DNA of 23,489 nt from Betaproteobacteria bacterium (GTDB taxonomy: Bacteria; Pseudomonadota; Gammaproteobacteria; Burkholderiales; SG8-41): positions 1 through 23,489 of the forward strand of contig JAOTVX010000048.1 in the NCBI GenBank assembly GCA_029863175.1, written 5' to 3'. The notes under the pieces are model-generated. The model was not told where the DNA came from, made no database searches, and saw nothing but the letters and a program-made list of their open reading frames with translations. Numbering within the stretch: the stretch's first letter is position 1; each line of letters opens with the position of its first letter. This document shows, one piece after another, positions 7,730 through 16,046 of the stretch. The translations under genes and the position numbers were made by a program.

Positions 7730-8172
7730 TATTGTCTTCTCCCGCGCTCAACAACACGGGATGGGCAAACATCACTACCCGCCCTCAGGCGGGGGCGCCG
7801 ATCGAATCAACGGCGTGGCATGAGCATGGGGAACAAGCGTTATCCGGATGTCTCGTGCAGTTTGCCAAATTGTGAACCCGGCGCCTGCGCCGAATTCGGA
7901 AATCTGTATCTGTGCTTTGAGCGCGCAATTCGTCTACTATCGCTACTTCGTTTGGTGAGCGACATTAACCATTCCATTTCGGGCGGTCGCCACGGCGCGC
8001 TGCTGTTGCTGCTCTTCCGCGCCCCGCTGGTTGCACGACCGAACCCATGCACGCCGCCCGTTTTGCATTCCCGAGCGCAATCGGCGCTGCGGTTGCTTGA
8101 CCTGGTCTGGTGCCCGATAAGAATACGCCCACGCGAATTCCCTTGTGAGGCGCCATACGGCATGTAATGAAT
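7730..8172 (-). promoter_or_regulatory. rne 5' leader region (rne/rluC divergent gap)
   Basis: About 450 bp separate rne and rluC, and I see no supported gene in it. With the promoter at 8173-8201 the rne transcript would carry a leader of about 440 nt. E. coli rne also has a long leader (361 nt) that RNase E binds to repress its own synthesis. A compact GC hairpin at 7778-7793 (CCCGCC, 4-nt loop, GGCGGG) lies about 49 nt before the start codon and could be part of such control (inference). On the plus strand, TTGACC at 8097-8102 is a weak candidate -35 for rluC. Confidence 0.5.
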
Positions 8173-8201
8173 AGTATAGGCAAATGAAAGAGTTAAGTAA
8201 A
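8173..8201 (-). promoter_or_regulatory. Predicted rne promoter, overlapping the rluC start
   Basis: On the minus strand TTTACT (8201-8196) and TATACT (8178-8173) are separated by exactly 17 bp, a good sigma-70 match. Transcription would start near 8166 and run into rne. The -35 and part of the spacer lie inside the first codons of rluC (ATG 8184), so rne and rluC transcription or translation could interfere with each other. Confidence 0.6.
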
Positions 8202-9152
8202 GCTGCCGCGACTTGGCTTCAGGTTGAAGCCGACTCGGCTGGGCAGCGCGTGGACAACTACCTGACCAAGCGGCTCAAAGGCGTGCCCAAAAGCCACATC
8301 TACCGCATTCTGCGCAGCGGTGAGGTCCGGGTGAACAGTGGGCGGGTGGGGCCCGATTACCGGCTGGCAGAGGGCGACCGGTTGCGTGTGCCGCCGATCC
8401 GGACGGCGCGGCGTGCGGCTGACACCCAGTGGCCACCGGCCCGGCGGCTGCAAGCGCATATCCTTTACGAGGATGAAGGCCTGTTGGTCATCGACAAGCC
8501 GGCGGGCGTGGCGGTGCATGGCGGCAGCGGTGTGAGCCACGGAATCGTGGAGCAGTTGCGCCTCGAACGCGCACCTGCGCCGTTTCTCGAGCTCGCGCAC
8601 CGGCTCGATCGCGAGACGTCGGGCGTGCTCATGCTTGCGAAGCGGCGCCCGGCGTTGACAGCGGTTCATCGAGAGCTGCGCGAAGGGCGGGTGCGAAAGT
8701 TCTATCTGGTGCTGGTTAAGGGCGCGTGGAGCGATGCACGGCGCAGCGTGAAATTGCCCCTCGACAAGCGTGTGCTGGCCTCCGGGGAGCGGCGCGTGCG
8801 GGTGAGCGAGAGCGGACTGCCTGCTCATACGGTCTTCCGCCTGCAGCGTCGCTGGCGGGGATACAGCCTGCTTGAGGCGGAACTGATGACCGGCCGCACG
8901 CATCAGATCCGGGTTCACCTCGCTCATCTTGGATTCCCGATCGCTGGCGATGACAAGTACGGCGACTTCGCCCTCAACAAGGCACTGGCCCGGGAGGGCC
9001 TGAAGCGGATGTTCCTGCACGCCCATCGGACGATCGTCGCCCATCCTACGACCGGCGCGCCGTTGGTGCTCGAGGCGCCGCTGGCCGCAGATCTGAAGGA
9101 ATTTCTTGCCGCGCTCGATGCCAAGGAAGTCGGCCATGCCGCGGCGCTTTGA
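8184..9152 (+). CDS. rluC: 23S rRNA pseudouridine synthase, RluC type
   Basis: It converts uridines of 23S rRNA (955, 2504 and 2580 in E. coli) to pseudouridine. The protein has 322 aa. An N-terminal S4 RNA-binding domain spans about residues 20-70 (RVDNYLTKRLKGVPKSHIYR). The RluA-family catalytic domain carries HRLDRETSG with the catalytic D142, followed by the KFYLVLVKG and GRTHQIRVHL motifs. The start ATG 8184 has only a weak AGG three bases upstream. It is divergent from rne, the same arrangement as in E. coli, which supports the RluC subtype. The end overlaps the HAD gene by 17 bp. Confidence 0.92.
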   Translation: MKELSKAAATWLQVEADSAGQRVDNYLTKRLKGVPKSHIYRILRSGEVRVNSGRVGPDYRLAEGDRLRVPPIRTARRAADTQWPPARRLQAHILYEDEGLLVIDKPAGVAVHGGSGVSHGIVEQLRLERAPAPFLELAHRLDRETSGVLMLAKRRPALTAVHRELREGRVRKFYLVLVKGAWSDARRSVKLPLDKRVLASGERRVRVSESGLPAHTVFRLQRRWRGYSLLEAELMTGRTHQIRVHLAHLGFPIAGDDKYGDFALNKALAREGLKRMFLHAHRTIVAHPTTGAPLVLEAPLAADLKEFLAALDAKEVGHAAAL

Positions 9153-9792
9153 ACTCCTGGTCTTCGACTGGGATGGCACGCTGATGGACTCGACTGCGAC
9201 CATTGTCGTTGCGCTTCAATCGGCCTGCGCTGACCTCGACCTGCCAGTGCCGAGCGAAGAGCAAGCGCGCTACATCATTGGGCTTGGCCTCAATGATGCG
9301 ATGAGCCATATCCTACCGGGCATCGATCCTGCCCATCACCTGAGAATCGTGGAGCGCTATCGCTTTCATTACGTTCAGCGGGATGCCGAGACCACGCTTT
9401 TCCCCGGCGCCGCGGAACTCATCGCGGCTTTGCACGAGGCGGGATTTCTGCTGGCGGTGGCAACGGGCAAGGGCCGGCGCGGGCTCGAGCGGGTCCTCGA
9501 AAGCACGGGCCTGAAGGAGCTGTTTCACGCGTCTCGCTGCGCGGATGAGGGGCATTCCAAGCCGGATCCGGGGATGTTGGGGGCTCTACTCGACGAGCTT
9601 GCGGTCACCAGCAACCGGGCGCTCATGATCGGGGATACGACTCACGACATGGAAATGGCCCGGGCTGCTGGCGTTGCGCGCATTGCGGCGGCCTATGGCG
9701 CGCACCCACGGAACGCGTTGCTTTCCTACGAGCCGGTCGTTTGCGTGGACAACCTGGCGGAGTTGCGGCAGTGGCTGATTCAGCATGCGTGA
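9136..9792 (+). CDS. HAD-family phosphatase, phosphoglycolate-phosphatase-like
   Basis: The chosen start is ATG 9136, with AAGGAAG at 9123-9129, giving 218 aa. An upstream in-frame ATG at 9106 has no ribosome site and would add residues absent from this family. HAD motifs are complete: motif I FDWDGTLMD with D11 (nucleophile) and D13, motif II T110 in ATGKG, K142 in SKPDP, and motif IV GDTTHD with D167 and D171. The helical cap (about 20-85) is of the small alpha type. The substrate is not certain: phosphoglycolate phosphatase and pyrophosphatase relatives share this pattern. It overlaps rluC by 17 bp, so it is probably translated together with it. Confidence 0.88.
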   Translation: MPRRFELLVFDWDGTLMDSTATIVVALQSACADLDLPVPSEEQARYIIGLGLNDAMSHILPGIDPAHHLRIVERYRFHYVQRDAETTLFPGAAELIAALHEAGFLLAVATGKGRRGLERVLESTGLKELFHASRCADEGHSKPDPGMLGALLDELAVTSNRALMIGDTTHDMEMARAAGVARIAAAYGAHPRNALLSYEPVVCVDNLAELRQWLIQHA

Positions 9793-9892
9793 TTACTATG
9801 CACTGGCCGTACGGGCTTCGCGCGAGGAGGAGTGGTGCCTTCGAGCCACGGTATACTTGCGCCATCGATAAGTCGGATCGAAGGTGACGGCC

Positions 9893-10852
9893 ATGGCTGA
9901 GCTGGGACAGGGTGGTTTGGGCGAGAACTGGGAACGTGGGGTTGTCGAAAAAGTGGCGCTGGCCGCGATCACCGAGCAGCGGCGTGCGCGTTATTGGAGC
10001 ATTTTTTTCAAGGTGCTCCTTTTCATTTACTTGTTCGCGCTGCTGTTTATCGGCATGGGTTGGTTCGCCAAGAAAGATTCGGCGCCCGACAAGCACACCG
10101 CGATGGTCGAGTTGCGGGGCGTGATTGCGTCGGACAAACCGGCGAGCGCGGACAACGTCATGACCGGTTTGCAGGAGGCCTTCAAGAACAAACGCACTCA
10201 GGGCGTGATCCTGCGCATCAACAGCCCCGGCGGCAGCCCGGTTGAGGCGGGCCATATCAACGACGAGATTCGCAGGCTGCGCGAAAAATATCCCAAGATC
10301 CCCGTTTATGCGGTGGTCGAGGACATCTGTGCCTCGGGCGGCTACTACGTAGCGGTGGCGGCGGATCAGATCTACGTCGACAAGGCGAGCATCATTGGTT
10401 CGATCGGGGTGCTGATGGACGGCTTTGGCTTTACCGGCACCATGGAAAAGCTTGGCGTCGAGCGCCGGCTCCTCGCGGCGGGAGAGAACAAGGGTTTCCT
10501 GGATCCGTTCTCGCCCATACTGGAATCGCAGCGGACCCACGCGGAACAGATGCTCGAGCAGATTCACCAGCAGTTCATCTCGGTCGTCAGGCAGGGACGG
10601 GGTGACCGGCTCAAGGAGACGCCCGATATGTTCTCCGGCCTGCTCTGGGTCGGGCATAAGAGTGTCGAGATGGGACTCGCGGACGCGCTCGGCGGGGTCG
10701 ATTACGTGGCGCGTGAGGTCGTCAAGGCCGAGGAAATCGTCGACTTTACGCCCCGCGAGAACGTGGCGGAACGGCTGGCGAAACGGTTTGGCGCCGGGAT
10801 GGGCGAGGCGCTCGCACGGCTCGGCCTCGCCGACGGCCTCAAGCTGCGCTAG
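9893..10852 (+). CDS. sppA: Signal peptide peptidase SppA-type, S49 family
   Basis: It cleaves leftover signal peptides within the inner membrane. The chosen start is ATG 9893 (GAAGG eight bases upstream), giving 319 aa; GTG 9884 is an alternative. One membrane helix spans about residues 38-58 (SIFFKVLLFIYLFALLFIG). The periplasmic serine protease domain has SPGGSP near 111, the nucleophile S148 in CASGGYY, and the general base K200 in GENKG. The size matches the short, single-domain SppA rather than the 67-kDa E. coli form. A 100-bp gap separates it from the HAD gene, with a possible -10 TATACT at 9852-9857 but no good -35. Confidence 0.93.
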   Translation: MAELGQGGLGENWERGVVEKVALAAITEQRRARYWSIFFKVLLFIYLFALLFIGMGWFAKKDSAPDKHTAMVELRGVIASDKPASADNVMTGLQEAFKNKRTQGVILRINSPGGSPVEAGHINDEIRRLREKYPKIPVYAVVEDICASGGYYVAVAADQIYVDKASIIGSIGVLMDGFGFTGTMEKLGVERRLLAAGENKGFLDPFSPILESQRTHAEQMLEQIHQQFISVVRQGRGDRLKETPDMFSGLLWVGHKSVEMGLADALGGVDYVAREVVKAEEIVDFTPRENVAERLAKRFGAGMGEALARLGLADGLKLR

Positions 10853-10886
10853 CAGCCTGTCCAGCTTAGGACACGGACAGGCTGCT
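10851..10886. terminator. 12-bp perfect inverted repeat at the sppA stop
   Basis: AGCAGCCTGTCC and GGACAGGCTGCT form a perfect 12-bp stem with a 12-nt loop. It begins on the last two bases of the sppA stop codon. There is no T-run on either strand, so intrinsic termination is uncertain; it may protect the 3' end or block convergent read-through. Confidence 0.6.
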
Positions 10887-10889
10887 ACG

Positions 10890-10919
10890 GAGTTTGTCAG
10901 ACCCAAGTCCGACAAATTC
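10890..10919. terminator. Second inverted repeat between converging genes
   Basis: TTTGTCAGAC (10893-10902) pairs with GTCCGACAAA (10907-10916) with one mismatch and the 4-nt loop CCAA, plus weak outer pairing to 10890/10919. It lies just before the stop of the minus-strand methylase gene (stop 10920-10922). With the hairpin at 10851-10886 it fills the whole convergent gap. Confidence 0.55.
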
Positions 10920-11636
10920 CTAGGGTCGTCCGCGATACACCAGAAATACGACGGGCCGCCGGTCGAGCTCGGGCGGCTGCTTCCTCCATTCTGCGACGGT
11001 GCGTGTCAACACGAATTCGCTGCGCAACGTCAGATCTGTCGCCACGCACACACGGGTATCCCCGCGGCACTGCTCGAGCAAGGCATGGAATAGCGCCGCG
11101 CTACGGTATGGCGTTTCAATGAAAATCTGGGTGGCGGTTTCCGCTGGCACCTCGAGCGCCTTGATGGCGTTCGCGCGCTGCGCCTTGTCCACCGGCAAGT
11201 AACCGTGAAAAGTGAAATGCTGGCCGCTCATTCCGGACGCCATCAGCGCCAGCAGGATCGAACATGGGCCGACCAGTGGCACGACCCGTATCCCGGCATC
11301 GAGCGCGCAGCGCACCAGCATCTCGCCGGGATCGGCTACCCCGGGGCAGCCGGCCTCCGACATCAATCCCCGATCTTCGCCAGCTAACAACGGGGCCAAG
11401 AGCGCGTCCAATTCACTCTCGCGCGCGTGTTCATTGAGAATCTGGAACCGCGTCTCCTGCAGAGAGTGGGGGTAGCCGGCCGCTTTGAGGAAGCGACGCG
11501 CGGACTTGGCGTCCTCCACGACGAAGGCGCGCAATTTCCTCACAGCCTCGAGGGTCGCGCCGGGGAGGACCGCTAGCGCGTTGTCTTCTCCGAGGGCGAC
11601 GGGAATCAGATAGAGCGTCCCGCTGCGTGTGGTCAC
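10920..11636 (-). CDS. SAM-dependent methyltransferase, tetrapyrrole-methylase family (RsmI-like)
   Basis: The protein has 238 aa from GTG 11636; an in-frame stop at 11651-11649 rules out a longer form. The tetrapyrrole-methylase fold shows TLYLIPVALG at the N-terminus (RsmI has LYIVATPIGN), LMSEAGCPGVADPG at about 91-104 (the RsmI motif is DAGTPLISDPG), PLVGPCSILLALMASG at 120-135 and the ETPYRS motif. It is shorter than RsmI (about 285 aa) and lacks its C-terminal part, so it is a paralogue whose substrate, rRNA cytidine or otherwise, is not shown. It lies 34 bp after yceF on the same strand and is probably co-transcribed with it. Confidence 0.85.
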   Translation of the reverse strand: MTTRSGTLYLIPVALGEDNALAVLPGATLEAVRKLRAFVVEDAKSARRFLKAAGYPHSLQETRFQILNEHARESELDALLAPLLAGEDRGLMSEAGCPGVADPGEMLVRCALDAGIRVVPLVGPCSILLALMASGMSGQHFTFHGYLPVDKAQRANAIKALEVPAETATQIFIETPYRSAALFHALLEQCRGDTRVCVATDLTLRSEFVLTRTVAEWRKQPPELDRRPVVFLVYRGRP

Positions 11637-11660
11637 GTGGTCACGGTGTCACGTTGTCAT
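11629..11660 (-). repeat. Four degenerate 8-bp tandem units at the methylase start
   Basis: On the plus strand the units are GTGGTCAC, GTGGTCAC, GGTGTCAC and GTTGTCAT. The GTG start codon of the methylase gene is formed by the end of the first unit (11636-11634). The unit length is not a multiple of three, so copy-number change would move any upstream start in or out of frame. Confidence 0.6.
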
Positions 11661-11670
11661 CGTGGGTTGG

Positions 11671-12255
11671 TCAGAGAACCGAAACGCCTTCGTTTTTCAA
11701 CATGGCGGTGAGTTGCATGAGCGGCAGCCCCACGAGCGCGCTGGGATCATTGCTAACCATGCGTTCCACGAGGGCTATTCCCAGCCCTTCGATCTTGGCG
11801 CTTCCGGTGCAGTCATAAGGCCGCTCCGCCGCCAGGTAGCGCTCGATCTCATCATCGCTGCAGTTGCGAAAATAAACGGCTGTGGGAACTTCGACGAGCT
11901 GCAGCGCGTCCGTTGCGGTATTGAGCAACGCGAGGGCGGTGTGGAACGTGACGCATTTCCCGCGCATCGCCTTGAGCTGCGTCACGGCCTTCTCGTGGCT
12001 CCCCGGTTTGCCGAGGCAATCGCCGCCGAGGACAGCAACTTGATCGGACGCGATCACCAGGGCGCCGGCACACGACGGCGCTACGGCACGGGCCTTCAAT
12101 CGCGCCAGCCGCAGCGCGGTGTCCCGCGCCGCTTCTCCAGGCAGCGCGGCTTCGTCGACGCCGGGGGCGCGCACCTCGAACGGCACGCGCAGACGCGCGA
12201 GCAACTCGCGCCGGTAGCGCGATGTCGAGGCCAGCACTAGCGGTCGGGGGTTCAC
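11671..12255 (-). CDS. yceF: Maf-family nucleotide pyrophosphatase, YceF type
   Basis: Maf proteins hydrolyse non-canonical nucleoside triphosphates; the YceF subgroup prefers 7-methyl-GTP. The protein has 194 aa from GTG 12255. The N-terminal motif LASTSRYRRELLARL contains the S-x-x-R-x-x-L signature, and IASDQVAVLGGDCLGKP holds the catalytic aspartate. It lies divergent from yceD across a 91-bp gap. Its place next to yceD, rpmF and plsX is the same as for E. coli yceF, which supports the subtype. No convincing minus-strand promoter was seen. Confidence 0.92.
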   Translation of the reverse strand: MNPRPLVLASTSRYRRELLARLRVPFEVRAPGVDEAALPGEAARDTALRLARLKARAVAPSCAGALVIASDQVAVLGGDCLGKPGSHEKAVTQLKAMRGKCVTFHTALALLNTATDALQLVEVPTAVYFRNCSDDEIERYLAAERPYDCTGSAKIEGLGIALVERMVSNDPSALVGLPLMQLTAMLKNEGVSVL

Positions 12256-12308
12256 GGACGGGGGCGCTCTAAGTCTCTGCCAAATCTGAGGTTTTCCCTG
12301 AATTCTCT

Positions 12309-12337
12309 TTGACAGAGCAGCGCAAAAATACTATCAT
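12309..12337 (+). promoter_or_regulatory. Near-consensus sigma-70 promoter for the yceD-fab operon
   Basis: TTGACA (12309-12314), a 17-bp spacer, and TATCAT (12332-12337). This is a strong match. The -10 ends 9 bp before the yceD ATG, so transcription should start at about 12343-12347, leaving no or almost no leader. No Shine-Dalgarno sequence is present. Confidence 0.75.
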
Positions 12338-12346
12338 GCGCCGCTT

Positions 12347-12847
12347 ATGTTCGCACAGGCTGTCATCGATAGTCTGGAGTTTGCGCGGACGGAACAAACT
12401 CTCCACGGCAACCTGCGGGTGTCGGGTCTGTTGCGCTTGCAGGACAGCCTACAGGACGCGCAGGGGCAGGTGGATGTGGTGGTGCAGGGTGGCAAGGACG
12501 GTCAGCGCAGACCGATTCTCAGGCTGGATGTTACTGGCGCGCTGCATCTCCGCTGCCAGCGCTGTCTCGGACGGCTCGATTATCCCCTGCGGCTGAGCAA
12601 TACTCTGCTGCTGGTAAGCGGGGCCGAGGCCGAATCGGAGGAGTTCGACGAGATGGAAGCCGATTGGATCGTGGCGAGTGCCGAGCTGGATGTGGCGGCG
12701 CTGATCGAGGATGAGATCATCCTCAGCCTGCCGTATGCGCCGCGGCACGCGGAAGGGCAGTGCGAGCGGGGCGGGGCAAGGAATCTGGACGATGGCGCGG
12801 CATCACAGTTTGCGAAGCTGGCCGTGCTGAAAAAAGATCATCATTGA
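12347..12847 (+). CDS. yceD: YceD family (DUF177) ribosome-assembly protein
   Basis: YceD is tied to 23S rRNA / large-subunit accumulation and almost always precedes rpmF. The protein has 166 aa from ATG 12347. The N-terminus VIDSLEFARTEQTLHGNL is typical, the family CxxC is C70-C73 (LRCQRCLG), and an acidic stretch (SEEFDEMEADWIV) leads to the conserved DVAALIEDEIILSLPYAPRH motif. The only plausible start lies 9 bp after the -10 box and has no ribosome site, so it is probably translated from a leaderless mRNA. It is first in the plus-strand operon. Confidence 0.9.
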   Translation: MFAQAVIDSLEFARTEQTLHGNLRVSGLLRLQDSLQDAQGQVDVVVQGGKDGQRRPILRLDVTGALHLRCQRCLGRLDYPLRLSNTLLLVSGAEAESEEFDEMEADWIVASAELDVAALIEDEIILSLPYAPRHAEGQCERGGARNLDDGAASQFAKLAVLKKDHH

Positions 12848-12869
12848 TTGAATCACAAGGAGTCATGTC

Positions 12870-13049
12870 ATGGCAGTTCAGCAGAACAAGAAGTCACCGT
12901 CCAAGCGGGGCACGCGCCGCGCGCACGACGGGCTGTCGAACCCGCCGCTGGCGATTGAGCCGACCACGGGTGAGGTGCACCTGCGTCATCACATCAGCCC
13001 GAACGGCTACTACCGCGGCAAGAAGGTCATGAAGACCAAAGGCGATTGA
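12870..13049 (+). CDS. rpmF: 50S ribosomal protein L32
   Basis: The protein has 59 aa: [20 protein letters not shown] at the N-terminus and [13 protein letters not shown] at the end. The start is ATG 12870, with AAGGAG at 12857-12862; an out-of-frame ATG at 12865 is ignored. It has none of the four zinc-binding cysteines, so it is the zinc-independent form usual in Beta- and Gammaproteobacteria. It follows yceD by 22 bp and precedes plsX by 84 bp. Confidence 0.97.
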   Translation: MAVQQNKKSPSKRGTRRAHDGLSNPPLAIEPTTGEVHLRHHISPNGYYRGKKVMKTKGD

Positions 13050-13133
13050 GCGTTGGCCTGCGGTCCAGCCAATGCGACCTAGACCGGCGCGTCGTGTACG
13101 GAAGTCGGTGGGCGCCGGCGCGGAAAAGTACGG

Positions 13134-14150
13134 ATGGAAGTGACGGTCGCCATCGATTGCATGGGTGGCGATCACGGGGCCCACGTCACCGTGCCGGCGG
13201 CAGTGAATGTCATGCGCCGTGACTCTGCGCTCTCAGTATTCCTCGTCGGACAGCGTGACGTGGTGGAGCGGGAGCTGGGGCGCCTGGGGGTGAGTCCGGA
13301 CGACCGGCTCAAAGTTACGCACGCAAGCGAGATAGTTGGCATGGACGAGGCGCCGGCCACTGCCCTGCGCAGCAAGAAGGACTCATCAATGCGGGTGGCG
13401 GCGAACCTCGTCGAGGAGGGGCTCGCGGCAGCGTGCGTCAGCGCCGGCAACACCGGTGCGCTGATGGCGATCTCACGGTTCGTGTTGAAGATGCTGCCGG
13501 GCATCGACCGGCCAGCAATCGCCGGCATCCTTCCGACGCTCAAGGGGCATACCTACGTTCTCGATCTCGGCGCCAACGTCGACTGCACGCCCGAGCATCT
13601 GTTGCAGTTCGGGATCATGTGCTCGGAGCTCGTCAGCTCGGTCGAAGGCAAGGAGCGCCCGACCGTAGGACTGCTCAATATCGGCGCCGAGGATATCAAG
13701 GGCAACGACCTGGTCAAGCGCGCTTCAGAGCTGATGCGTGCAAGCGGGCTCAACTTCCACGGCTATGTGGAGGGCGACGACATCTACAAGGGCACGACCG
13801 ACCTCGTGGTATGCGACGGGTTCGTCGGCAATGTCGCGTTGAAGACCTCGGAAGGCCTCGCACAGATGCTGGGAACCTATCTGAGGGAGGAGTTCAACCG
13901 CGGCTGGTTGAGCCGCCTGGCGGGGCTTGCAGCATTACCTGTGATCAATGCCTTCAAGCGCCGTGTCGACCATCGGCGCTACAACGGGGCGAGCTTGCTC
14001 GGCCTGCGCGGGATCGTGATCAAGAGCCACGGATCGGCCGACGTATTTGCCTTTGAGCATGCGATCGACCGAGCGGTGGCCGAGGCGCGCGGCGGAGTTC
14101 TGGGCCACATCGCCGAGCGCATGGCGGCGGTGCACAAGAGCGCGGCATGA
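13134..14150 (+). CDS. plsX: Phosphate acyltransferase PlsX
   Basis: PlsX makes acyl-phosphate from acyl-ACP, the first step of phospholipid synthesis with PlsY, at the inner face of the membrane. The protein has 338 aa. The family hallmark [10 protein letters not shown] lies at residues 6-15, and the inner segments [21 protein letters not shown] and [17 protein letters not shown] are conserved. The length is normal. The ribosome site is weak (GGAAAAG some ten bases upstream). It overlaps fabH by 4 bp (ATGA), so fabH translation is probably coupled. Confidence 0.96.
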   Translation: MEVTVAIDCMGGDHGAHVTVPAAVNVMRRDSALSVFLVGQRDVVERELGRLGVSPDDRLKVTHASEIVGMDEAPATALRSKKDSSMRVAANLVEEGLAAACVSAGNTGALMAISRFVLKMLPGIDRPAIAGILPTLKGHTYVLDLGANVDCTPEHLLQFGIMCSELVSSVEGKERPTVGLLNIGAEDIKGNDLVKRASELMRASGLNFHGYVEGDDIYKGTTDLVVCDGFVGNVALKTSEGLAQMLGTYLREEFNRGWLSRLAGLAALPVINAFKRRVDHRRYNGASLLGLRGIVIKSHGSADVFAFEHAIDRAVAEARGGVLGHIAERMAAVHKSAA

Positions 14151-15112
14151 GGGGCAGTTACTCCAGGATCGTCGGTACCGGCGCGTACCTGCCCGCCAAG
14201 ATCCTTACCAATCAGGACCTCGAACGGACGGTGGACACCTCCGACGAGTGGATCCATGCGCGTACCGGGATTCGCCAGCGCCACATCGCGGCAGACGATG
14301 AACAGACCAGCGACCTTGCGCTCGCAGCCTCGCGCGGGGCGCTTGCGGCGGCCGGGATTGATGCTGCCGATCTCGATCTCGTCGTCGTGGCGACCACCAC
14401 GCCCGATATGGTATTTCCCAGCACGGCGTGCATTCTCCAGGCGAAGCTCGGGGCAAGGAATTGCCCGGCGTTTGACATGCAGGCGGTGTGCAGCGGCTTT
14501 GTTTACGCGCTCGCGACAGCCGACCAGTTCATCCGTGCCGGACAATACCGGAACGCGCTCGTCGTCGGAGCGGAGATCTATTCCCGTATTCTCGATTGGA
14601 ACGACCGGGCAACGTGTGTGCTGTTCGGCGATGGCGCTGGCGCCGTTGTGCTGCAAAGGAGTGAGGCACCGGGAATCATTTCGAGCCACCTCCATGCGGA
14701 TGGAACGCACGTGAACATGCTGTCGGTTCCCGGGACAGTATCCAGGGGACAGGTATCGGGCCGCCCATTTGTGCACATGGACGGTCAGTCCGTGTTCAAG
14801 TTCGCCGTCAAGGTGCTCAACGAGGTTGCCGAGGAAGCGTTGGCTGCGAACCGACTGGAAGCATCGGATGTCGACTGGCTCATTCCGCACCAGGCTAATA
14901 TCCGCATCATCCAGGCGACCACCAGGAAATTAGGCATGAGCATGGAAAAGGTCGTGGTGACCGTGGATCGGCACGCCAACACCTCTGCGGCTTCGATTCC
15001 GCTTGCACTAGACGAGGCGGTTCGTGATGGCCGCATTCGCGCGGGCCAGTACTTGCTGCTGGAAGGCGTGGGTGGCGGATTTACCTGGGGTGCGATACTG
15101 GTGCGATGGTGA
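14147..15112 (+). CDS. fabH: 3-oxoacyl-ACP synthase III (KAS III)
   Basis: FabH condenses acetyl-CoA with malonyl-ACP to start fatty-acid chains. The protein has 321 aa. The catalytic triad is C115 ([12 protein letters not shown]), H248 ([11 protein letters not shown]) and N278 ([10 protein letters not shown]), as in the E. coli enzyme. The start overlaps the plsX stop in an ATGA junction. The C-terminal [15 protein letters not shown] is typical. Confidence 0.97.
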   Translation: MRGSYSRIVGTGAYLPAKILTNQDLERTVDTSDEWIHARTGIRQRHIAADDEQTSDLALAASRGALAAAGIDAADLDLVVVATTTPDMVFPSTACILQAKLGARNCPAFDMQAVCSGFVYALATADQFIRAGQYRNALVVGAEIYSRILDWNDRATCVLFGDGAGAVVLQRSEAPGIISSHLHADGTHVNMLSVPGTVSRGQVSGRPFVHMDGQSVFKFAVKVLNEVAEEALAANRLEASDVDWLIPHQANIRIIQATTRKLGMSMEKVVVTVDRHANTSAASIPLALDEAVRDGRIRAGQYLLLEGVGGGFTWGAILVRW

Positions 15113-15116
15113 CCGC

Positions 15117-16046
15117 ATGAAATTCGCGCTCGTCTTTCCGGGACAGGGATCGCAATCGGTCGGCATGATGGCAGCTTTCGCCGATTCGAAAGTAGTGCGC
15201 AACGTTTTTTCCGAAGCATCCGAGGTGCTCAAGCAGGATCTTTGGAAACTCGTGGACGAAGGTCCCGGTTCGGACCTCAATGCCACTGTGAATACGCAAC
15301 CCGTGATGCTGACCGCCGGCTACGCGGTGTACCGGGCCTGGCGTGAAGCGGGCGGGGCCGAGCCCGGCCTCGTCGCCGGACACAGCTTGGGAGAATACAC
15401 GGCGCTGGTCGCGGCGGGTGTCGTTACGTTTGCCGACGCCTTGCCGCTGGTACGTTTCCGCGCCCAAGCGATGCAGGAGGCAGTGCCAGTGGGCGAGGGC
15501 GCGATGGCCGCTATTCTGGGCCTCGACGACGACGCGGTGCGGGCGGCCTGCGAAGAAGCGGCGCAAGGGCAGGTCGTTGAGCCCGTCAATTTCAACGCCC
15601 CGAGCCAGGTGGTGATCGCTGGGCACAAAGCCGCGGTGGAGCGCGGCGCGGCTGCGGCGAGGGCCACAGGCGCGAAACGCGCCGTTATGTTGCCGGTGAG
15701 CGCACCGTTTCATTCGTCGCTGCTCAAGCCCGCGGGCGAGCGTCTGGCGGACTACTTGGGGCGGGTCAACTTTGGCGCGCCCCGCTTTGCGGTCGTGAAC
15801 AACGTGGACGTGACGACTGAGAACGAGCCGAAACGCATCAAAGATGCGCTAGCACGCCAAGCCTGCAGTCCCGTACGCTGGGTCGAGGTGATCCGTTTTA
15901 TTGCAGCCGCGGGCGTTGGTCATGTGGTGGAGTGTGGACCAGGCAAGGTGCTTGCTGGTCTGGCGCGGCGCATTGATAGCACGCTTCAGGGCGACTCGAT
16001 CAGCGATCCGGACTCGTTGGATCAGATCCTACAAACGCTCAAATGA
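15117..16046 (+). CDS. fabD: Malonyl-CoA:ACP transacylase
   Basis: FabD loads malonyl groups from CoA to ACP. The chosen start is ATG 15117, 4 bp after the fabH stop, giving 309 aa with the expected MKFALVFPGQGSQSVGM beginning. The frame is open further upstream, but that lies inside fabH. The active serine is S90 in GHSLGEY, the substrate-binding arginine is R115 (LVRFRAQAMQ) and the catalytic histidine is H199 (SAPFHSSLL). It overlaps fabG by 4 bp. Confidence 0.97.
   Translation: MKFALVFPGQGSQSVGMMAAFADSKVVRNVFSEASEVLKQDLWKLVDEGPGSDLNATVNTQPVMLTAGYAVYRAWREAGGAEPGLVAGHSLGEYTALVAAGVVTFADALPLVRFRAQAMQEAVPVGEGAMAAILGLDDDAVRAACEEAAQGQVVEPVNFNAPSQVVIAGHKAAVERGAAAARATGAKRAVMLPVSAPFHSSLLKPAGERLADYLGRVNFGAPRFAVVNNVDVTTENEPKRIKDALARQACSPVRWVEVIRFIAAAGVGHVVECGPGKVLAGLARRIDSTLQGDSISDPDSLDQILQTLK

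Noticed and set aside
6917..8167. 416-codon plus-strand frame across rne and its leader
   Set aside because: It is mostly antisense to the conserved rne catalytic region, and its tail in the gap has no motif.
7840..8183. Small genes in the rne/rluC gap on the minus strand (107 and 72 codons)
   Set aside because: No ribosome sites or motifs, and they overlap each other; the long-leader explanation fits the gap better.
9623..10915. 430-codon minus-strand frame over sppA
   Set aside because: Antisense to SppA catalytic motifs; no ribosome site or recognisable domain.
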